A stretch of 64,000 bases of DNA, taken from positions 70,572,211-70,636,210 of the forward strand of contig NC_083604.1 of the NCBI RefSeq assembly GCF_029168945.1, in the 5' to 3' direction. Made by a program: the position numbers and the translations under genes. Positions within the stretch are counted from its first letter, which is position 1, and every line of letters starts with the position of its first letter. The notes under the pieces are model-generated. The model saw nothing but the letters and a program-made list of their open reading frames with translations. It was not told the origin of the DNA and searched no databases. This document shows positions 10,467-23,019 of this stretch, in pieces. The DNA comes from Cannabis sativa. Taxonomy: Eukaryota; Streptophyta; Magnoliopsida; Rosales; Cannabaceae.

Positions 10467-13400
10467 GCCCCCCTCAAACTAAGTGTGGATAGAGAGACCA
10501 CACTGAGTTTGTCTCTGAGAAAGGGAAACCTGGAGCTTGAAATAGCCTTTGTCAAAGTGTCTGCAAGTTGATCTTGGGAAGGGACATGATTAACTTGAAG
10601 CTGATGCTGCATAACTTTGTCCCGTACAAAGTATAGGTCTATTTCTATGTGTTTAGTGCGCGCATGAAGAATAGGATTGGCTGCAAGCATGACAGTACTC
10701 AAATTGTCACACCAGACAGTAGGAGGTGTGGACAATGAGATTTTGAGCTCAGTGAGTAGAGATTGAAGCCACGTTATCTCAGTTACAACAGCAGCTAGGC
10801 TGCGAAACTCTGCCTCTGTGGAAGACCTCGAAATCGTTTGTTGTTTCTTAGATTTCCAAGCAACAATGTTGGAACCAAAAAGAACACAATAACCAGTTGT
10901 GGAACGGCGGTCATCAGGATCGGATGCCCAATCTGCATCACAAAAGGCAGTGACATCATAGTTGGAAGATCTCTGTAGGTGAAGCCCATAGTCTAAAGTT
11001 CCAGCCAGATATCGTAAAATTCTCTTAACAGCTATCCAATGGGACTCCAAAGGATTTTGCATAAACTGAGAGACTTTGTTCACTGAATAGGCAATATCAG
11101 GTCGGGTAATCGTGGCATATTGTAAAGCTCCTACAACAGACCTGTATAGAGTGGAATCGAGGACATTATCACTGCCAAAATGGGACAGTTTGAGACCACT
11201 AGTCATAGGTGTACTGCTCGATTTGGCTCCCTGCATCTTAGTTCGGTTTAACAGATCTTGTATATATTTAGTTTGGCACAAATGCAAGCCTTTCTCTGTG
11301 TGTGTAATCTGAACACCCAAAAAATAATGAAGATTGCCAAGATCCTTTAAGGCAAATAAAGAACTAAGTTGAGAGATAAGAGCAGATACCTCTTTGTCAT
11401 TGCTACCAATGACAATAATGTCATCAACATAAACCAAAAGATATGTTGTATGCACAGAATGGATTCTGAGAAAAAGTGAGGTATCTGACTTGGCATGAGT
11501 GAATCCCAAACTGAGTAATGCAGATGATAACTTGGCAAACCAAGCTCTTGGAGCTTGCTTTAAGCCATACAATGCTTTTTGAAGTTTACAAACAAGATCT
11601 GGATGCTCAGGATCAATGAAACCCGGGGGTTGACACATGTAAGCTTCTTCTTCCAAATCACCATTAAGAAAAGCATTGTTGAAGTCAAGTTGTCTAAGTG
11701 TCCAGCCTTTGGAAATTGCAACAGTAAGAAGAACCCGAATTGTTTCTGGTTTGACAACAGGACTAAAAGTTTCGTTAAAGTCAAATCCACTTTGTTGAAG
11801 GAACCCTTTAGCCACAAGTCTGGCTTTGTATTGAGTTTGACTTCCATCTTCATTTTCTTTGACTCGAAAAACCCACTTACAACCTATGCATTGGCTGCCA
11901 GGAGGTAGTTTAACTAAAATCCAAGTATTGTTCTTTTTAAGAGCATAGTATTCAGTATTCATTGCTTTGTTCCACTTTGGATCTTGTAAAGCTGTTTTTA
12001 CTGTTGCAGGAACAAGAGATGCAGTGAGTACTTTTGGCTTTCGAACTCCGGATTTTGCTCTGGTTTGCATAGGGTGCTGGTTCACAACAGGAGGTGGAGA
12101 ATGAGGTGTTTGGGATTGTACTTGGGAGGCAGTGGAAGGATTAGATGAGTTAACTGGTGTTGTTTGGGGAAAGGAAGGAAGATGAGATGAAGGAATGGAT
12201 GTAGAAGGAGTGTCAGGTGGGTGGAATGATGAGTCAGAGGTGTGAACTATGGAGGAGATGACAGGTGGTGACAAAGAGACAGGTGGAGATGCAGATGTGA
12301 AGGACATAGGTGAAAGAACTGGTTTGGGGACAGCAGCAGATTTTTGGTATGGGAAGGTGGTTTCATTGAACAAGACATCTCGAGACATATATATTCGACC
12401 ATCCTTGGCTAGACATTTGTATCCTTTTTGAGTGAGGCTATAACCTAAGAAAATACAAGGGGTAGATCTGTAGTGCATTTTATTTTTATTGTAAGGCCTT
12501 AGGTTGGGAAAGCAAAGACAGCCAAAAGTTTTAAGAGCAGAATAATCTGGTTTGGTCTGAAACAATGTTTCATGAGGAGTAAAATTGTTTAGAACTCTAG
12601 TGGGCATCCTATTGATGAGATAGACAGAAGTTCTATAAGCCTCATCCCAATACTTTAGTGGTAAAGATGAATGAGCTAATAGAGTCAAACCAGACTCTAC
12701 TATATGTCTATGCTTTCTTTCCACAACCCCATTTTGTTCATGGGAGTGTGGACAAGAAACTCTATGAATTATACCACAGGATTCAACTAAGGATGTAAAA
12801 GCTCTGAACTCTCCTCCCCAATCGGATTGGAGAGACTTGATTTTATGATTGAGTTGTAACTCAATTTGAGTTTTGAATTTGATAAAGGTTGGAAGAGCCT
12901 CATCCTTGGTTCTAAGTAGATAGATCCAGGTGTACCTAGAGTAGGCATCAACAAAACTTATGTAATATCTATAGCCATTAGAAGAGATCACAGGGGCAGG
13001 ACCCCAAAGATCAGTGTGTAGAAGTTGCAAAGGAGCTGTATATACGGCTTCGAATTGGGGTAAGGCAATTTGTGATGCTTACCAAGACAACATGCAAAAG
13101 ACACAACTCAAAAGCATTTTTATTGATAGAATTGATATTACATTTGGCCATAACGGCTTGTACAATTTGTTTAGATGGATGGCCTAGTCTATTATGCCAG
13201 AGATTAAAAACAGAGAAAGGTACACTGGAAGTATTGGTTTGACATTGAAACACGGCCTTAGACGAAGACAAAGCCGCTGCAAGAGAGGAATGACTAGGAG
13301 ATTGAGAGACAGATTGCAATGGTTGATCAAACTTATAGAGACCTTTATCAACCTTCCCAACCAATAAAGTCTTCATAGTAACCTGATCTTTCACAAAACA

Positions 13401-14834
13401 AAAGTGAGGGTGAAACTCAAAATGCATGCAGTTGTCTCTAGCAAATTGAGATACACTCATTAAGTTTTTGGTTATATCAGGTACATGAAGTAAGTTATTT
13501 AATTGGAGAGATTGAGAGGAGAATGGAGAAATAAAGGAGTTGTGACCAGTGTGAGAGATATGCAAACCTGAACCATTGCCCATTTGGATTTGATCTAAAC
13601 CAGGAAACTCTTGTGGAGCCATCAGATTTTGTAGATCTGGAGTAAGGTGATTGGTGGCACCTGAATCCGGATACCAACTTTGATCAGTGACAGTATCTGG
13701 TGTTGCAACCATTGCCTGCATCTCAGCCATAGCAGCTGATCCATTAAAGGATTGGAAAGATTCTGGTCCTGTAAAGGATTTATCGAATCGGTAGAAGCAC
13801 TGCTTGACTGTGTGTCCAGATTTGTGACATAATTGACACTGAACTTTAGGAGGACCAGAGCCCCTTCCATTGCCTGAGAAACCACCACGAAAATTTCCTC
13901 GAGAACCTCGAGGATTGTTAGCAAAAGAAGGATAAGAAGGAGGATAGAGATTACAAAATTGGTGATGACCAGTACTGTAAGGAGGATAGGGGCTGTAATT
14001 TGTGTTTTGATGGTGAAAGTTACCACGAATAGAGCCTCTTCCTCCAGAAAAAGTGCCAAATTGAATTGGAGAGAAATTGTGATATCCTCCTCGAGTAGCT
14101 GATGGTTTCGACAGATTGGGTTGGGTTGCTAGATTAGCTTCTGGCTTTGAAATATCAAGATCAGATTCGGATGTCTCATTTCTGATTTCTTGAGCCATTA
14201 ATAATGACTCAACCTCGGCAACAGAGTACTCATCTTTTCTAGTGGACAAAGACGTTACAAAAACAGAGTAATCTCTTATGAGGCCATTAAAAATGGCTTC
14301 AATATGATCTTGAGGAGAAAGAACATGGCCTATGGAGGCAAGAGAATCAACAATGTGTTTGATTCTGAGAAGATAGTCATTCAGATTTCCAGTAAGTTTT
14401 GTGCGACGAAGCTGAGTTCTGAACTGACTTACCTTGGCTCGATTTTGAGCAGAGTAGTACTCCTCAAGTGTGCACCAGATCTGAGCAGCAGTGTTGCATC
14501 CCACCATGCGAGTGAGGATCTTTTCAGTCATAGAGGAAAGTAGCCAAGAGACAAGAAGGCTGTCTTGAACATCCCATTCAAGAAAATCTTCAGAGATACG
14601 ATTTGCAGCTTCATCTGCTGCTGTCACGAACTTAGATGGAGCTGCCACTGGATCGAGGAACTTGATTAATCTGTGACCTTTGATGGCAGCATATATCTGG
14701 TGTCGCCATGGAAGAAAGTTGTTTTCGTCGAGTTTGATGGATAACGTATGATTGAAAGAAAGAGACGAAGATCTTGATGAAGAGTTGGATCCGTTTGAAC
14801 GAAGAGAGGAATCAGCTGAGGTAGCAGTCGCCAT
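10454..14834 (-). CDS. Copia-1 gag-pol polyprotein, broken by two nearby frameshifts
   Basis: The start is taken as ATG 14834 ([10 protein letters not shown]), just downstream of the primer-binding site; an upstream in-frame ATG lies in the LTR. Gag (UBN2 type) comes first, then a CCHC knuckle [14 protein letters not shown], then protease with [11 protein letters not shown]. The GAG-pre-integrase part ([10 protein letters not shown]) follows, then integrase with Asp in HTDLWGP, Asp in QSDWGGEF and Glu in VVERKHRH. Reverse transcriptase carries [10 protein letters not shown], and RNase H carries CDADWASD and STEAEF. The reading frame is open for about 1.7 kb before and 2.6 kb after a short zone at about 13040-13120. 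There, two single-base losses (one near the CxxC of the pre-integrase zinc motif, one just before the integrase) put gag and pol out of frame. Every catalytic motif is otherwise present. Confidence 0.92.
10467..10477 (-). other. Copia-1 polypurine tract
   Basis: On the - strand the sequence immediately before the 3' LTR is TTGAGGGGGGC, the purine run used to prime plus-strand synthesis in LTR retrotransposons. Confidence 0.88.
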
Positions 14835-14847
14835 TTGAACGAGGGAA

Positions 14848-14859
14848 GCTCTGATACCG
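14848..14859 (-). other. Copia-1 primer-binding site (tRNA-iMet)
   Basis: Directly after the 5' LTR, the - strand reads CGGTATCAGAGC, matching the TGGTATCAGAGC site complementary to the 3' end of initiator methionine tRNA apart from the first base. Confidence 0.9.
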
Positions 14860-15106
14860 TGTAAGATTGATGAAAACGAAGTACAGAGAAGAACAGGAAA
14901 GAGACAAAGAGAGAGTATTGATGAATGAGGAATTGTTCTTCTCATTATGAATAACAGATCAGTATATTTACATATATATACAGCTGAGATAGATAAGAGT
15001 TAGTTACAGGATTAGTTATGTACAGTTGGCAAATAACAGAAAGAAACTAACAACTGAATGAAAGAAAACTAATCCTAACAGAAATAACTAATCCTATTCT
15101 TCAACA
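14860..15106 (-). repeat. Copia-1 5' LTR
   Basis: 247 bp, apparently identical to the 3' LTR. It contains TACATATATATACAG, a possible TATA region. It is followed on the + strand side by the second AAGCA (15107-15111). Confidence 0.95.
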
Positions 15107-15111
15107 AAGCA

Positions 15112-16453
15112 ATAAGCATTTGGCCCCAATAATTACACTTTTATATTAATCTCCTCCAACACTTATATATTAATCACCTCCATTATGAACAAATCCAATT
15201 TAGTCACTGCTCATTATATTATATCTTCATCAAACATGAAAATTTATCTTTGTAAAATTGGGATAACCGATCTGCGCTGTTGATCATTATGTGGAATTAT
15301 TGCCAAAATCTATGCATAATTGGATTTTGTATTATTCTAAAGCTGTTCATTTTTATTAATTTATATAATAGTTTAGGTACTAGTCTATATATGAATCCAT
15401 TAGTAGCAGTCTAGTAGATATGTAAAGGCAGCAAAGCATATCAAAACGTCTTTTTCATATACAGTCATTTAGCAACATGAAGCATATTAAATAAAATCTA
15501 AAAAAACTTTGTAGGGAGCTCCATTAATTCTTCCCATATATATATATATTGGAACAAATTTAACTATAAATTATTACTAAACAAATTTAACTATAAATAT
15601 TATCCATAAATAGATATTATCCAGTTACTAAACAAATTTAACTATAAATATTATTAATTTTAAAAATATCAAGCCATCGAATTTTGATCTAATAACGAAT
15701 AATATAATCACAAATTTAAATTTCTATACTTAATTTAACTACTTAATTAAAAAAAATATAAAAAAAATATCTCTTTTTACACTATATCAAAAATATTTTC
15801 ATACAAAAATATTTAACTCAAACTCAACTTTTTCTTTTCTTATTTTTCTTGCTAAATTTTTTTTTTTTATTATTTTTTTTTTACCGATGGAACAATCTCA
15901 GCCCATATGATATAAAAATGAGAGATTTTTTTTAATTAGATAGAAAAATTAAGCATAAAAACTCAAAATTTTTTAATTTTACCTGGGTAATACCCATTAA
16001 GAATGCACCCATATTGCCTGACCAGTCGGGCTTTGAGGACGTTGGATGTATTTAATTTTCTAATTTTAGAGTAAGATTCAATGATCACCGGTTGTCTAAT
16101 CAGTTAGTTCCATGTGGCCTTTTGTTTTATTTTTTTTTTGTATTTTTTTTTTTTGGTATTAGTGTAGGGAAGAGAGTAAAAATCTGAAATGATTTTCTTA
16201 TAAAAAGAAAAAAGAAATGTCAAAGCATTTTGAATGATGGTATTTTTTAAGAGAAAATTACACTCACTATGGAATTTTAAAAAATATTTAATTAAATATG
16301 ACACTTTTAAGTTTGACCAATTTATATAGTATTTTTTTTTTTTTTGTTTTTAGGTAGTTTTATGGTATTTGATATGCCATATATATGTAAATTATGTTTT
16401 TAAATCTCATATTTAATGTTTTTATTTGTTTAGGTAGTTTTATTTGTTACTGA
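15112..16453. other. AT-rich intergenic DNA with a small tandem repeat
   Basis: No gene is seen. At about 15558-15650 the phrase CTAAACAAATTTAACTATAAAT occurs three times, partly overlapping spacer TATTATCCA. The rest is homopolymer-rich. Confidence 0.5.
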
Positions 16454-17850
16454 TGCCGGAAAAGTTGTCGGAATTTGTTGTCGGTGCTAACACTAAATAT
16501 CAAAATTCGCGACGGTTCTAAAAGCGATTTTTTTTGGAACTGTCGCTAAAAAAATTAAGTGACTATTTAAAATCATCAGGAAAAATTTAGTATTCCCAAA
16601 AATTTAAAATCATAGTAAATAAAATAGGCGACGATTTTTAATAAAATACAAATTTTAGGAGAGCCTTATAATAGGGGTCCATTATAAAATCGTCACTTAC
16701 TTCTCGCCACATTTCCCACGTGTCCACCTACTTTTTTTTTTTTCTATTTCTCCCATGCCCACCTATTTCTTATCACCTATTTCTTCTCCATTTCCTACAC
16801 CCTAAAACGAAAATCATAACTCTCTGAAATCCCACCCACGCCTCCCCACCATCGCCCTCCTCTCTTCCCGTCTTCCTCCCTCTCTCGATCTCCCTTTCTT
16901 CTCGTCTGTCTCGTTTATCGATCTCTACCCACCCCTCCTCCCATCGGTCTCCCTCTCCTCTCCGTCGCATACGTCGGACCACCACCACCTCTCGTCCGTC
17001 TCCCTCTCTCTTTCTCTCTCTCTCCGAGCTCGGTATAAATACATTTATTTATATATTTTTATATTTATTATATATTTATTTTGTTATTGTATAAATTTAA
17101 TGTGTTTTAAAGTTAGTTTTTATTGTAATAAAATTAATTAGTTATTTTATTTTAATTTAAGTAAAATTATAAAACTAATGCAAGAAAAAAATGGGGGAAA
17201 ATACAGAAAAATCTATATTTTTCTCTCTCTCTTTTTTTTTTTTACATTCTCGACGGTTTAAAATCGTTGCCTATACCCTGTTATAGGCGACAGTTCAAAA
17301 CCGTCGGGAAGTCCACATTAGCGACGATTTTTAACCGTCGCCTATTTTGTCCTTTTTGCGATAGTCGTATAGGCGATTGTTGTAGAAACCGACAAGAATA
17401 CATTAAATAACTGTTTAAAAATATCGAGAAAAACCATTTTTGTAGTAGTGTAAAAAAATCACCGGAGTAGCTGTCGGTGTCAAAAAAGTCGTTGAAGTTA
17501 CTACCGACGCTAAAAAAATCATCAAAATTAGCATTGTCGCTGGAAAAATCACCGAAAATACCAAGAAATTGATTTCTTGGTAATTTTTTCGGTGACAATG
17601 CGAATTTCGACAACTTTTTCAACATTAGCAGCTGCTTTGACGACTTTTTCGGCACTGACAGCAAATTTCAGAAAAGTCGTCAGAATTTGCATAGTCGCTG
17701 GAAAAATCACTAAGAAACTGAAGAAACCAGTTTCTTGGTGATTTTTCTGGTGATAATGCTAATTCCGTTGACTTTTTCGGTGCCAACAGCAACTCTGATG
17801 ACTTTCCCAGCGCCGGCAGCAACTCTAGTGACTTTCTCAACAAGTATATG
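16454..17850. repeat. Hairpin-containing tandem repeat array, interrupted by a CACTA MITE
   Basis: Outside the inserted CACTA element (16491-17450) this region is built from variants of GCCGGAAAAAGTCGTCGGAATT and GCTGTCGGTGC. Two long palindromes, 17531-17601 and 17689-17759, are each 71 bp with GCATxGTCGCTGGAAAAATCAC arms around TTTCTTGG/CCAAGAAA centres. They start 158 bp apart, so the right part is two tandem copies of a roughly 158-bp unit. The open frames across it (17281-17664, 17625-17843) translate the repeat and are not genes. It is possibly a fold-back element or a decayed CACTA subterminal region. Confidence 0.6.
16491..17450. mobile_element. Non-autonomous CACTA element (960 bp), TSD TAA
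   Basis: The left end is CACTAAATATCAAAATTC. The right end, inverted, is CACTACTACAAAAATGG. A perfect 3-bp TAA duplication flanks it (16488-16490, 17451-17453), as is typical of CACTA/En-Spm. Subterminal zones carry GCGACGGTT, GCGACGATTTTTAACCGTCGCC and similar inverted motifs, probable transposase-binding repeats. The centre includes a CT-rich stretch (about 16740-17030) and no transposase. The subterminal motif differs from that of the other two CACTA elements here, so it is a separate family. Confidence 0.85.
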
Positions 17851-18019
17851 CCAACTTTTTTTAATATTCGTAATAAGGAAATGATATAATTTTATTATTT
17901 ACAACAATCAAATTAATTAAATACAACTATTGTAATGTCAATGTAGGAATATTAAAAGTATTAGTATCTTGTTATGTACACAACTTATAACCACTACTAC
18001 AAAAACCCCCTTTAGAGGC

Positions 18020-18230
18020 GGTTTTTAAGCCCTTTCAGCGTCGGTTTTCGCGAAATTCGCTACCGACGCTGATCAGGGCGACGCTAAAGGGTTTATATGA
18101 ACCGACGCCATAGGTACCCCTATGGCGTCGGTTATTAGCTTATAACCGACGCCATAGGGGTACCTATGGCGTCGGTTATGAGCTAATAACCGACGCCATA
18201 GGGGATTTACCAACCGACGCCAAAAGCAAG
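18020..18230. repeat. CACTA-1 left subterminal inverted repeats
   Basis: Repeated ACCGACGCCATAGG and its complement CCTATGGCGTCGGTT in alternating orientation, separated by TTATTAGCTTATA-like spacers. Such arrays are where the accessory transposase binds in En/Spm-type elements; here binding is inferred from that family. The same motif builds the CACTA-2 subterminal zones. Confidence 0.85.
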
Positions 18231-18534
18231 CGATTTTCAGTTTTTTCAATTTTTTTTTATTTAATTATATAATTTTAATTTCATTTTATTTATATATTTA
18301 ATAATTTTATATATTATTTTATTTAATATAAATTACATATTTATTTTTTAAAATGTGAATCAAATATTATTTAAATTTGGGTAAAATACATAATTTAATT
18401 TCATAAAAATAATTAAATATTACACAAACACTAATGTAAAATTAGTTAAAAAATATTAAAGTTAATAAATCTAACTACAAGTTAATCTATAAAAATTACA
18501 TAATGAAGAAAAATTCTTCGACCTTTCAACCTCA

Positions 18535-21500
18535 ATCGTCACCGTGAATCACCGTGAATATCTGTTTTTGGATCGTATTGCTTCTTACCCCCAAACTGTT
18601 AAAAAAATTAAAAATTTATATTAGTTTATGTATATGTATATTATATATTTATTATTATAGAATTTATATACTATAATCAATAATTAAAACTTACAGCTTT
18701 TTGATCTTGTATGTAACGGCTGGGGTTGGCACGTGCGACGATGTCAGTGATATATTTCAAAACATAAAATCCGCATTCTTGGCTTTTAGGTTGTCTTGGA
18801 CAGTTTGCTTGGTTAATTCCTTGCCACTGGCCAAGATACTCATGTGCGTTCCCTATATACATGAATGCCCTGTTTGGGAAAATTATATTAGCATTTCAAT
18901 TCGTTAGTTAATTTAAAGTCGTTACATAAGAAGTCATTAAATTATTACCTTCCGATCATTTGTTCTATTACTTCGGGAATTGGGCAGCCTTTTACAGGGT
19001 TTAAATGGATAATTTTCCTTGGCGCAACCACCACTAGCGTCCAATGCATCCTAGAAAATTATATTGGAATATAAGTAAGATAGTATAAAAATAATTTGAA
19101 GACATAATATAGAAATGAACAATTAGCACTAAAGAATTTAATAAAGTTTACCCGATATTCCAAGGAATAAAGAACATTTGGTGGTTGTTGTTCATTAATG
19201 ATAACCAATTAGCCAATCGTCTTGCCGCATCGTCAAAAGACTGACTCTGTTCTTCATCGTTGATCCCATGCACTGTGAGAAGCTCTGGGTCGTAAAACTT
19301 GAAAAATTTTCTCAGACCGTTGATGCTCTCCCATATGTGCCTGCCAAAAAAAGTGTTAGTGTCTTATAATAATTTAACTATAATTTGATATAAGGTTAAT
19401 TAGATTAAAGAAGAGTATACATCATTCCAAACAACATTCCATGGTTGCCGATGTACTCACACGTAGCAACCTGCTGCAAATCCTCTCCAGATAACGTGAT
19501 CTGGGTACGCGGTGCAATGAATCCTCGGGGGACAGGAATTGTGATTATATCACGTTTATCTTTGAGCCTTAGGAATTCATGAATCATCCATTTTAGCGAA
19601 TTAGGGATCAACGCCATCTTCTCTTCCGTGAACAAGTCATCTTCCCGTGCACCACGGCCTTGTGGAGAAAGCATCGGAGCTTTCCCCTTTGACGCATCAC
19701 GTCTTGAGGGCGGTTGAGCGAGTGGACCCTAAACAAAACAGAACATAATATATATATATATCAAATTAAATCCAAATTCTACCGAAATTTCGGCAGCATA
19801 ACGGTTGTAATTGAATGACCCCAAAAATTTTGAACATAGCTGTATAATGACAAATAACACATATATAACAGTAGTTTTTTCATCCATCCCACCGCAGCAC
19901 ATATATTCGCAGAACCTACTTCACTACGGATGAATATTTAAGATATTCAAACTCCACTAATCATTAATAATTAATTTGAGTTGAGAAGTTACCTCGGTTG
20001 TTAAAATTAAGTGTTTAGGCCAAGGAAGGAACATCTGGTATACGTCCCTAACATATCTGCACTCTTCAATTGGGACTGGGATTTCAGCGTCCTCTTGCAG
20101 GATTTCCGAAACCATGATCCGGGCATGTGAATCATCGTAATCCTGGCAGTGAACTTTGATCGTACCCACATGCTCGTACAAATACCCTCGGGCCACAATA
20201 TTGTCGATGTTGTCAGAGCAGAGATGTACTTGCTGATTAAGGGCCGCATGGTCATCAAAATTGTATAGGATACCTTGGTCGTTGAGGGAAATAAACTCCT
20301 CAGCATAAATTTGTGGTTGTACCTCATCCTGAGGAGCGTATGGTTGTGGAACATACGCCTCACCAGCCACCTCTCCTTCTTCCTCTTGTTCGGCAGCGTT
20401 CCTTCCGTCGCTTAAGGGATTGGACTTCGGCTTTTAATTTTTCAATCTCCTTCGCTTGCCGAGCCACAACATCCGACACTTCCCTTTTCTTCCCCGCCGA
20501 ACAGTTGAGATGCCCTGGTCAGGAACCTACAAATCATAAAAAGCAAATTAGCAACGATTTTATTTGTGTAACTAAATAAATAACATTTGAAGTAATAGCA
20601 TACCCAGCAGCCCTGACACGTCCAGGATGCTCTGGTGTCCCGAGCGCCTGCGTCAGGATATCGTTTTGGCCCTGGACCTGAATTTGTCCCTGACTAAGCT
20701 TCTCTTCTAATTGAGCCTAATGCACGCATATATTCAAGCAATTAGTATATGAATTATATACACTAACTCATGAGTAGAACTCAATTAAGGATTAATATAT
20801 ACTTACTATCTTCTCTGCAATTTCCTTGTCGTAATCAGTGACAAGTTTTCTACTCTTGGTGCGAGATTTAATCCAAACACGGTGGCGGGGGGGATCTGCA
20901 ACTTCGAGGTCCTTTTTCTACATAACGTTATAACAATGAAATGAGTACCAATTAAATTGTATAGCACATTATAGCACATTAAATTTTAAGTATTACTTAC
21001 CACAACTTCCCGTACGTTCACCATTCCACTCCGACCACTTCGATGTCTGGATTGAATTTTTGAGGAACGTTCACGTTGCACCTTACTCAATTCCTACAAT
21101 GCCAAAAAAATACATTAGATACATGTACTTGTATTTAAGAGTTTATCTTAGTGTTAATATAATTAGCGTACCAGAAATTCAGGAGTTAGTCGACTTTCAA
21201 CAAATTTGCACCAATCAGCAGCGTCGATCTCGGGTGCTTTTCGGGGACTCGTGCCGCCGTCCCGTATCATTCTCTTTCAACGCGGGCATTATGATGTCTT
21301 TTGTCATCCTATTCTTGAAGTCTTTCATTAACTTCCCAGCTAGGATGAGACAATCATGTTTGAAGGTGTCCGGCACAATGAACCCCGTCTATTTTGAAGG
21401 AAAACAAACACGGTTAGAGTCAACATTTGGAGTAATAGAAAAACAAATCAAAATTCTAACAAATAATAGCTTACCTGAATGTCTTTCCAAACTTTATTTT

Positions 21501-21756
21501 TCAGAGTCGGGTTGACTTCTTTCCAGTTTTTATAAGCCAACCCTATTGTCTGCCGACATCTGACTCCTAGAGTGGATACGAGCTTCGCATAGCTTTTTCC
21601 ATAGTATTGACCTTTATCATTAACTTCGAGGGCCACTCTTTTGCCCTGATCCATTAGTTTGGATATTTCATTCATTTGCATCGGCCCTCGTGTAGGTATT
21701 GTGGTTGGACACTCTGCCTCTGGGTCTGAATCAGATCCCGAACTCGAGTTGGCCAT
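18535..21756 (-). CDS. CACTA-borne Transposase_24 plus Ulp1-like cysteine protease gene
   Basis: The start is placed at ATG 21756 (MANSSSGSDSDPEAE). The first exon (about 21756-21475) carries GQYYGKSYAKLVSTLGVRC and NPTLKNKVWKDIQ, the plant Ptta/En-Spm transposase domain (Transposase_24). Middle exons lie near 21300-21180, 20690-20600, 20530-20370 and 20370-19995 (the last ends ...DVYQMFLPWPKHLIL). Exons at 19674-19420 and 19330-19155 (RLANWLSLMNNN, MFFIPWNIG) lead into a C48/Ulp1 protease core: MHWTLVVVAPRKIIHLNP (19050-18960) with the His, then KSQECGFYVLKYI (18790-18750) with the Cys. A last short exon ends GKKQYDPKTDIHGDSR at about 18538. The usual catalytic Asp position reads Asn (LNP). 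Splice sites between 21.4 and 19.9 kb are only approximate. It resembles the second gene of many plant CACTA elements, whose role is unclear. Confidence 0.7.
19777..19990. repeat. Internal direct repeat of CACTA-1, copy 1
   Basis: It contains TTCTACCGAAATTTCGGCAGC and TTCACTACGGATGAATATTT blocks. The same ordered blocks lie at 21822-22060 in the same element and at 36409-36650 in CACTA-2. In this copy it falls in an intron just before the 19.99-kb exon boundary. The 21.8-kb copy lies upstream of the gene's ATG. Confidence 0.8.
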
Positions 21757-21821
21757 ATCTACACCATTAACAAACAAAATTGAATATCATGCTACTAATA
21801 ACACTAAATTCTACCGAAATT

Positions 21822-22160
21822 TGATCCAAATTCTACCGAAATTTTGGTAGCATAACGGCTGTAATTGGACGTTCCCAAAATTTTTAAAAGTGCCTAAAGT
21901 AACAAAGAGAACAAATATAACAATACAGAACAAAGAAACTAACATAAACAATACAAAATTTATCCACCAATCCGACCGCAGTACATGTATTCGCAGAACC
22001 TACTTCACTACGGATGAATATTTAAGATATTCAAACTCAACTAAGCATACATTGATAATTAATTATACTAACAAAAGGTAAGCGGATGGATATACCTATT
22101 GCAAATCCGATCAACACCGAAATATGTCGATCGACTCTCAAATATTAGCACACAACCTAT
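21822..22160. repeat. Internal direct repeat of CACTA-1, copy 2 (5' leader region)
   Basis: The same blocks as 19777-19990 in the same order, followed by ACCTATTGCAAATCCGATCAACACC, which again matches CACTA-2 (about 36670-36690). It lies 5' of the Ulp1 gene's start and probably includes transcribed leader or intron. Confidence 0.8.
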
Positions 22161-23019
22161 AACATAATGCAATATACAACCAAATTAAAATTTTAATTAT
22201 TAAATTACTTACTAGTTATTAAACAAAGTAGCAAGTTACTAGTTACTAATTTCCATAATTTTTTTTAAAAATAACATATACATATATATATACATATATA
22301 ATCAACTAAATATCACACTACCATTATTTTAAAAACTTTAACTCTAAACTAATTAAATTCCTACTACCTCTCATTCTCATTCACAACAAATATATATACA
22401 ATACAAATACACAAAATACACAAATAGTATATACACAATATATATACACACAACATATATATAAACACATATTCAATAATAAAATACAAAATATATACAT
22501 ATATATTATATATAGTAAATAAATATTTACCTTATAAACGCAATTCGGCGACAAATTGCGACCAAAAATCCGGCCACCTATAGCACACACAATATAATAT
22601 TAATAAAATGAAAAAATCCTAAAAAAATTTTACAAAAACGAAATAATACCAATGTACATTAATAAAATGAACAGAATTCATATTTATACCTTAATGAACG
22701 TTGAGATTGAACGATTTCTCCGCTAAAAGCGGTGGTCGGAGTTAAACCACCACCTTTTTTTAAAATAGGTTCGGGTACAGTGTAAATGGGTGAAAAAACA
22801 AAACTTTTTTAGTGTATGGGATTAGATATTGAAAATAGAAACTTTTAAGACAAAAATGAGGTGAAATGGTGAAGAAATGAGAGAGATATGTGGGTTTTTA
22901 GAGGTGGTTGGCGAGGGTTTTCGTGGGTTTTTCGTGGGTTTCTCTCTGCTGTAAGTGGCTGGGTAGGCTGGAGAAGAAGAAGTGAGGAAGAAGAAGACGA
23001 TGCAGAGGGTTATAGAGGG

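Larger units (their letters stand above)
10220..15106 (-). mobile_element. Copia-1: near-complete, recent Ty1/copia retrotransposon (Ale-like)
   Basis: This 4,887-bp element lies on the - strand. It has two 247-bp LTRs (10220-10466 and 14860-15106) that appear identical by eye, TG...CA LTR ends, an AAGCA target duplication, a primer-binding site complementary to initiator tRNA-Met, a polypurine tract, and a gag-pol order of gag, protease, integrase, reverse transcriptase, RNase H. Short LTRs and the type of gag suggest the Ale lineage (inference). Identical LTRs imply a very recent insertion. It sits in otherwise featureless AT-rich DNA. Confidence 0.95.

Noticed and set aside
11579..11908. 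Open frames opposite to or out of frame with the Copia-1 polyprotein (also 10795-10989, 11112-11312, 12249-12431, 13622-14059, 14304-14543)
   Set aside because: They are shadows of the well-supported gag-pol frame.
16773..16988. Arg/Glu-rich 71-aa protein
   Set aside because: It lies in the CT-rich interior of the 960-bp CACTA MITE and is low-complexity.
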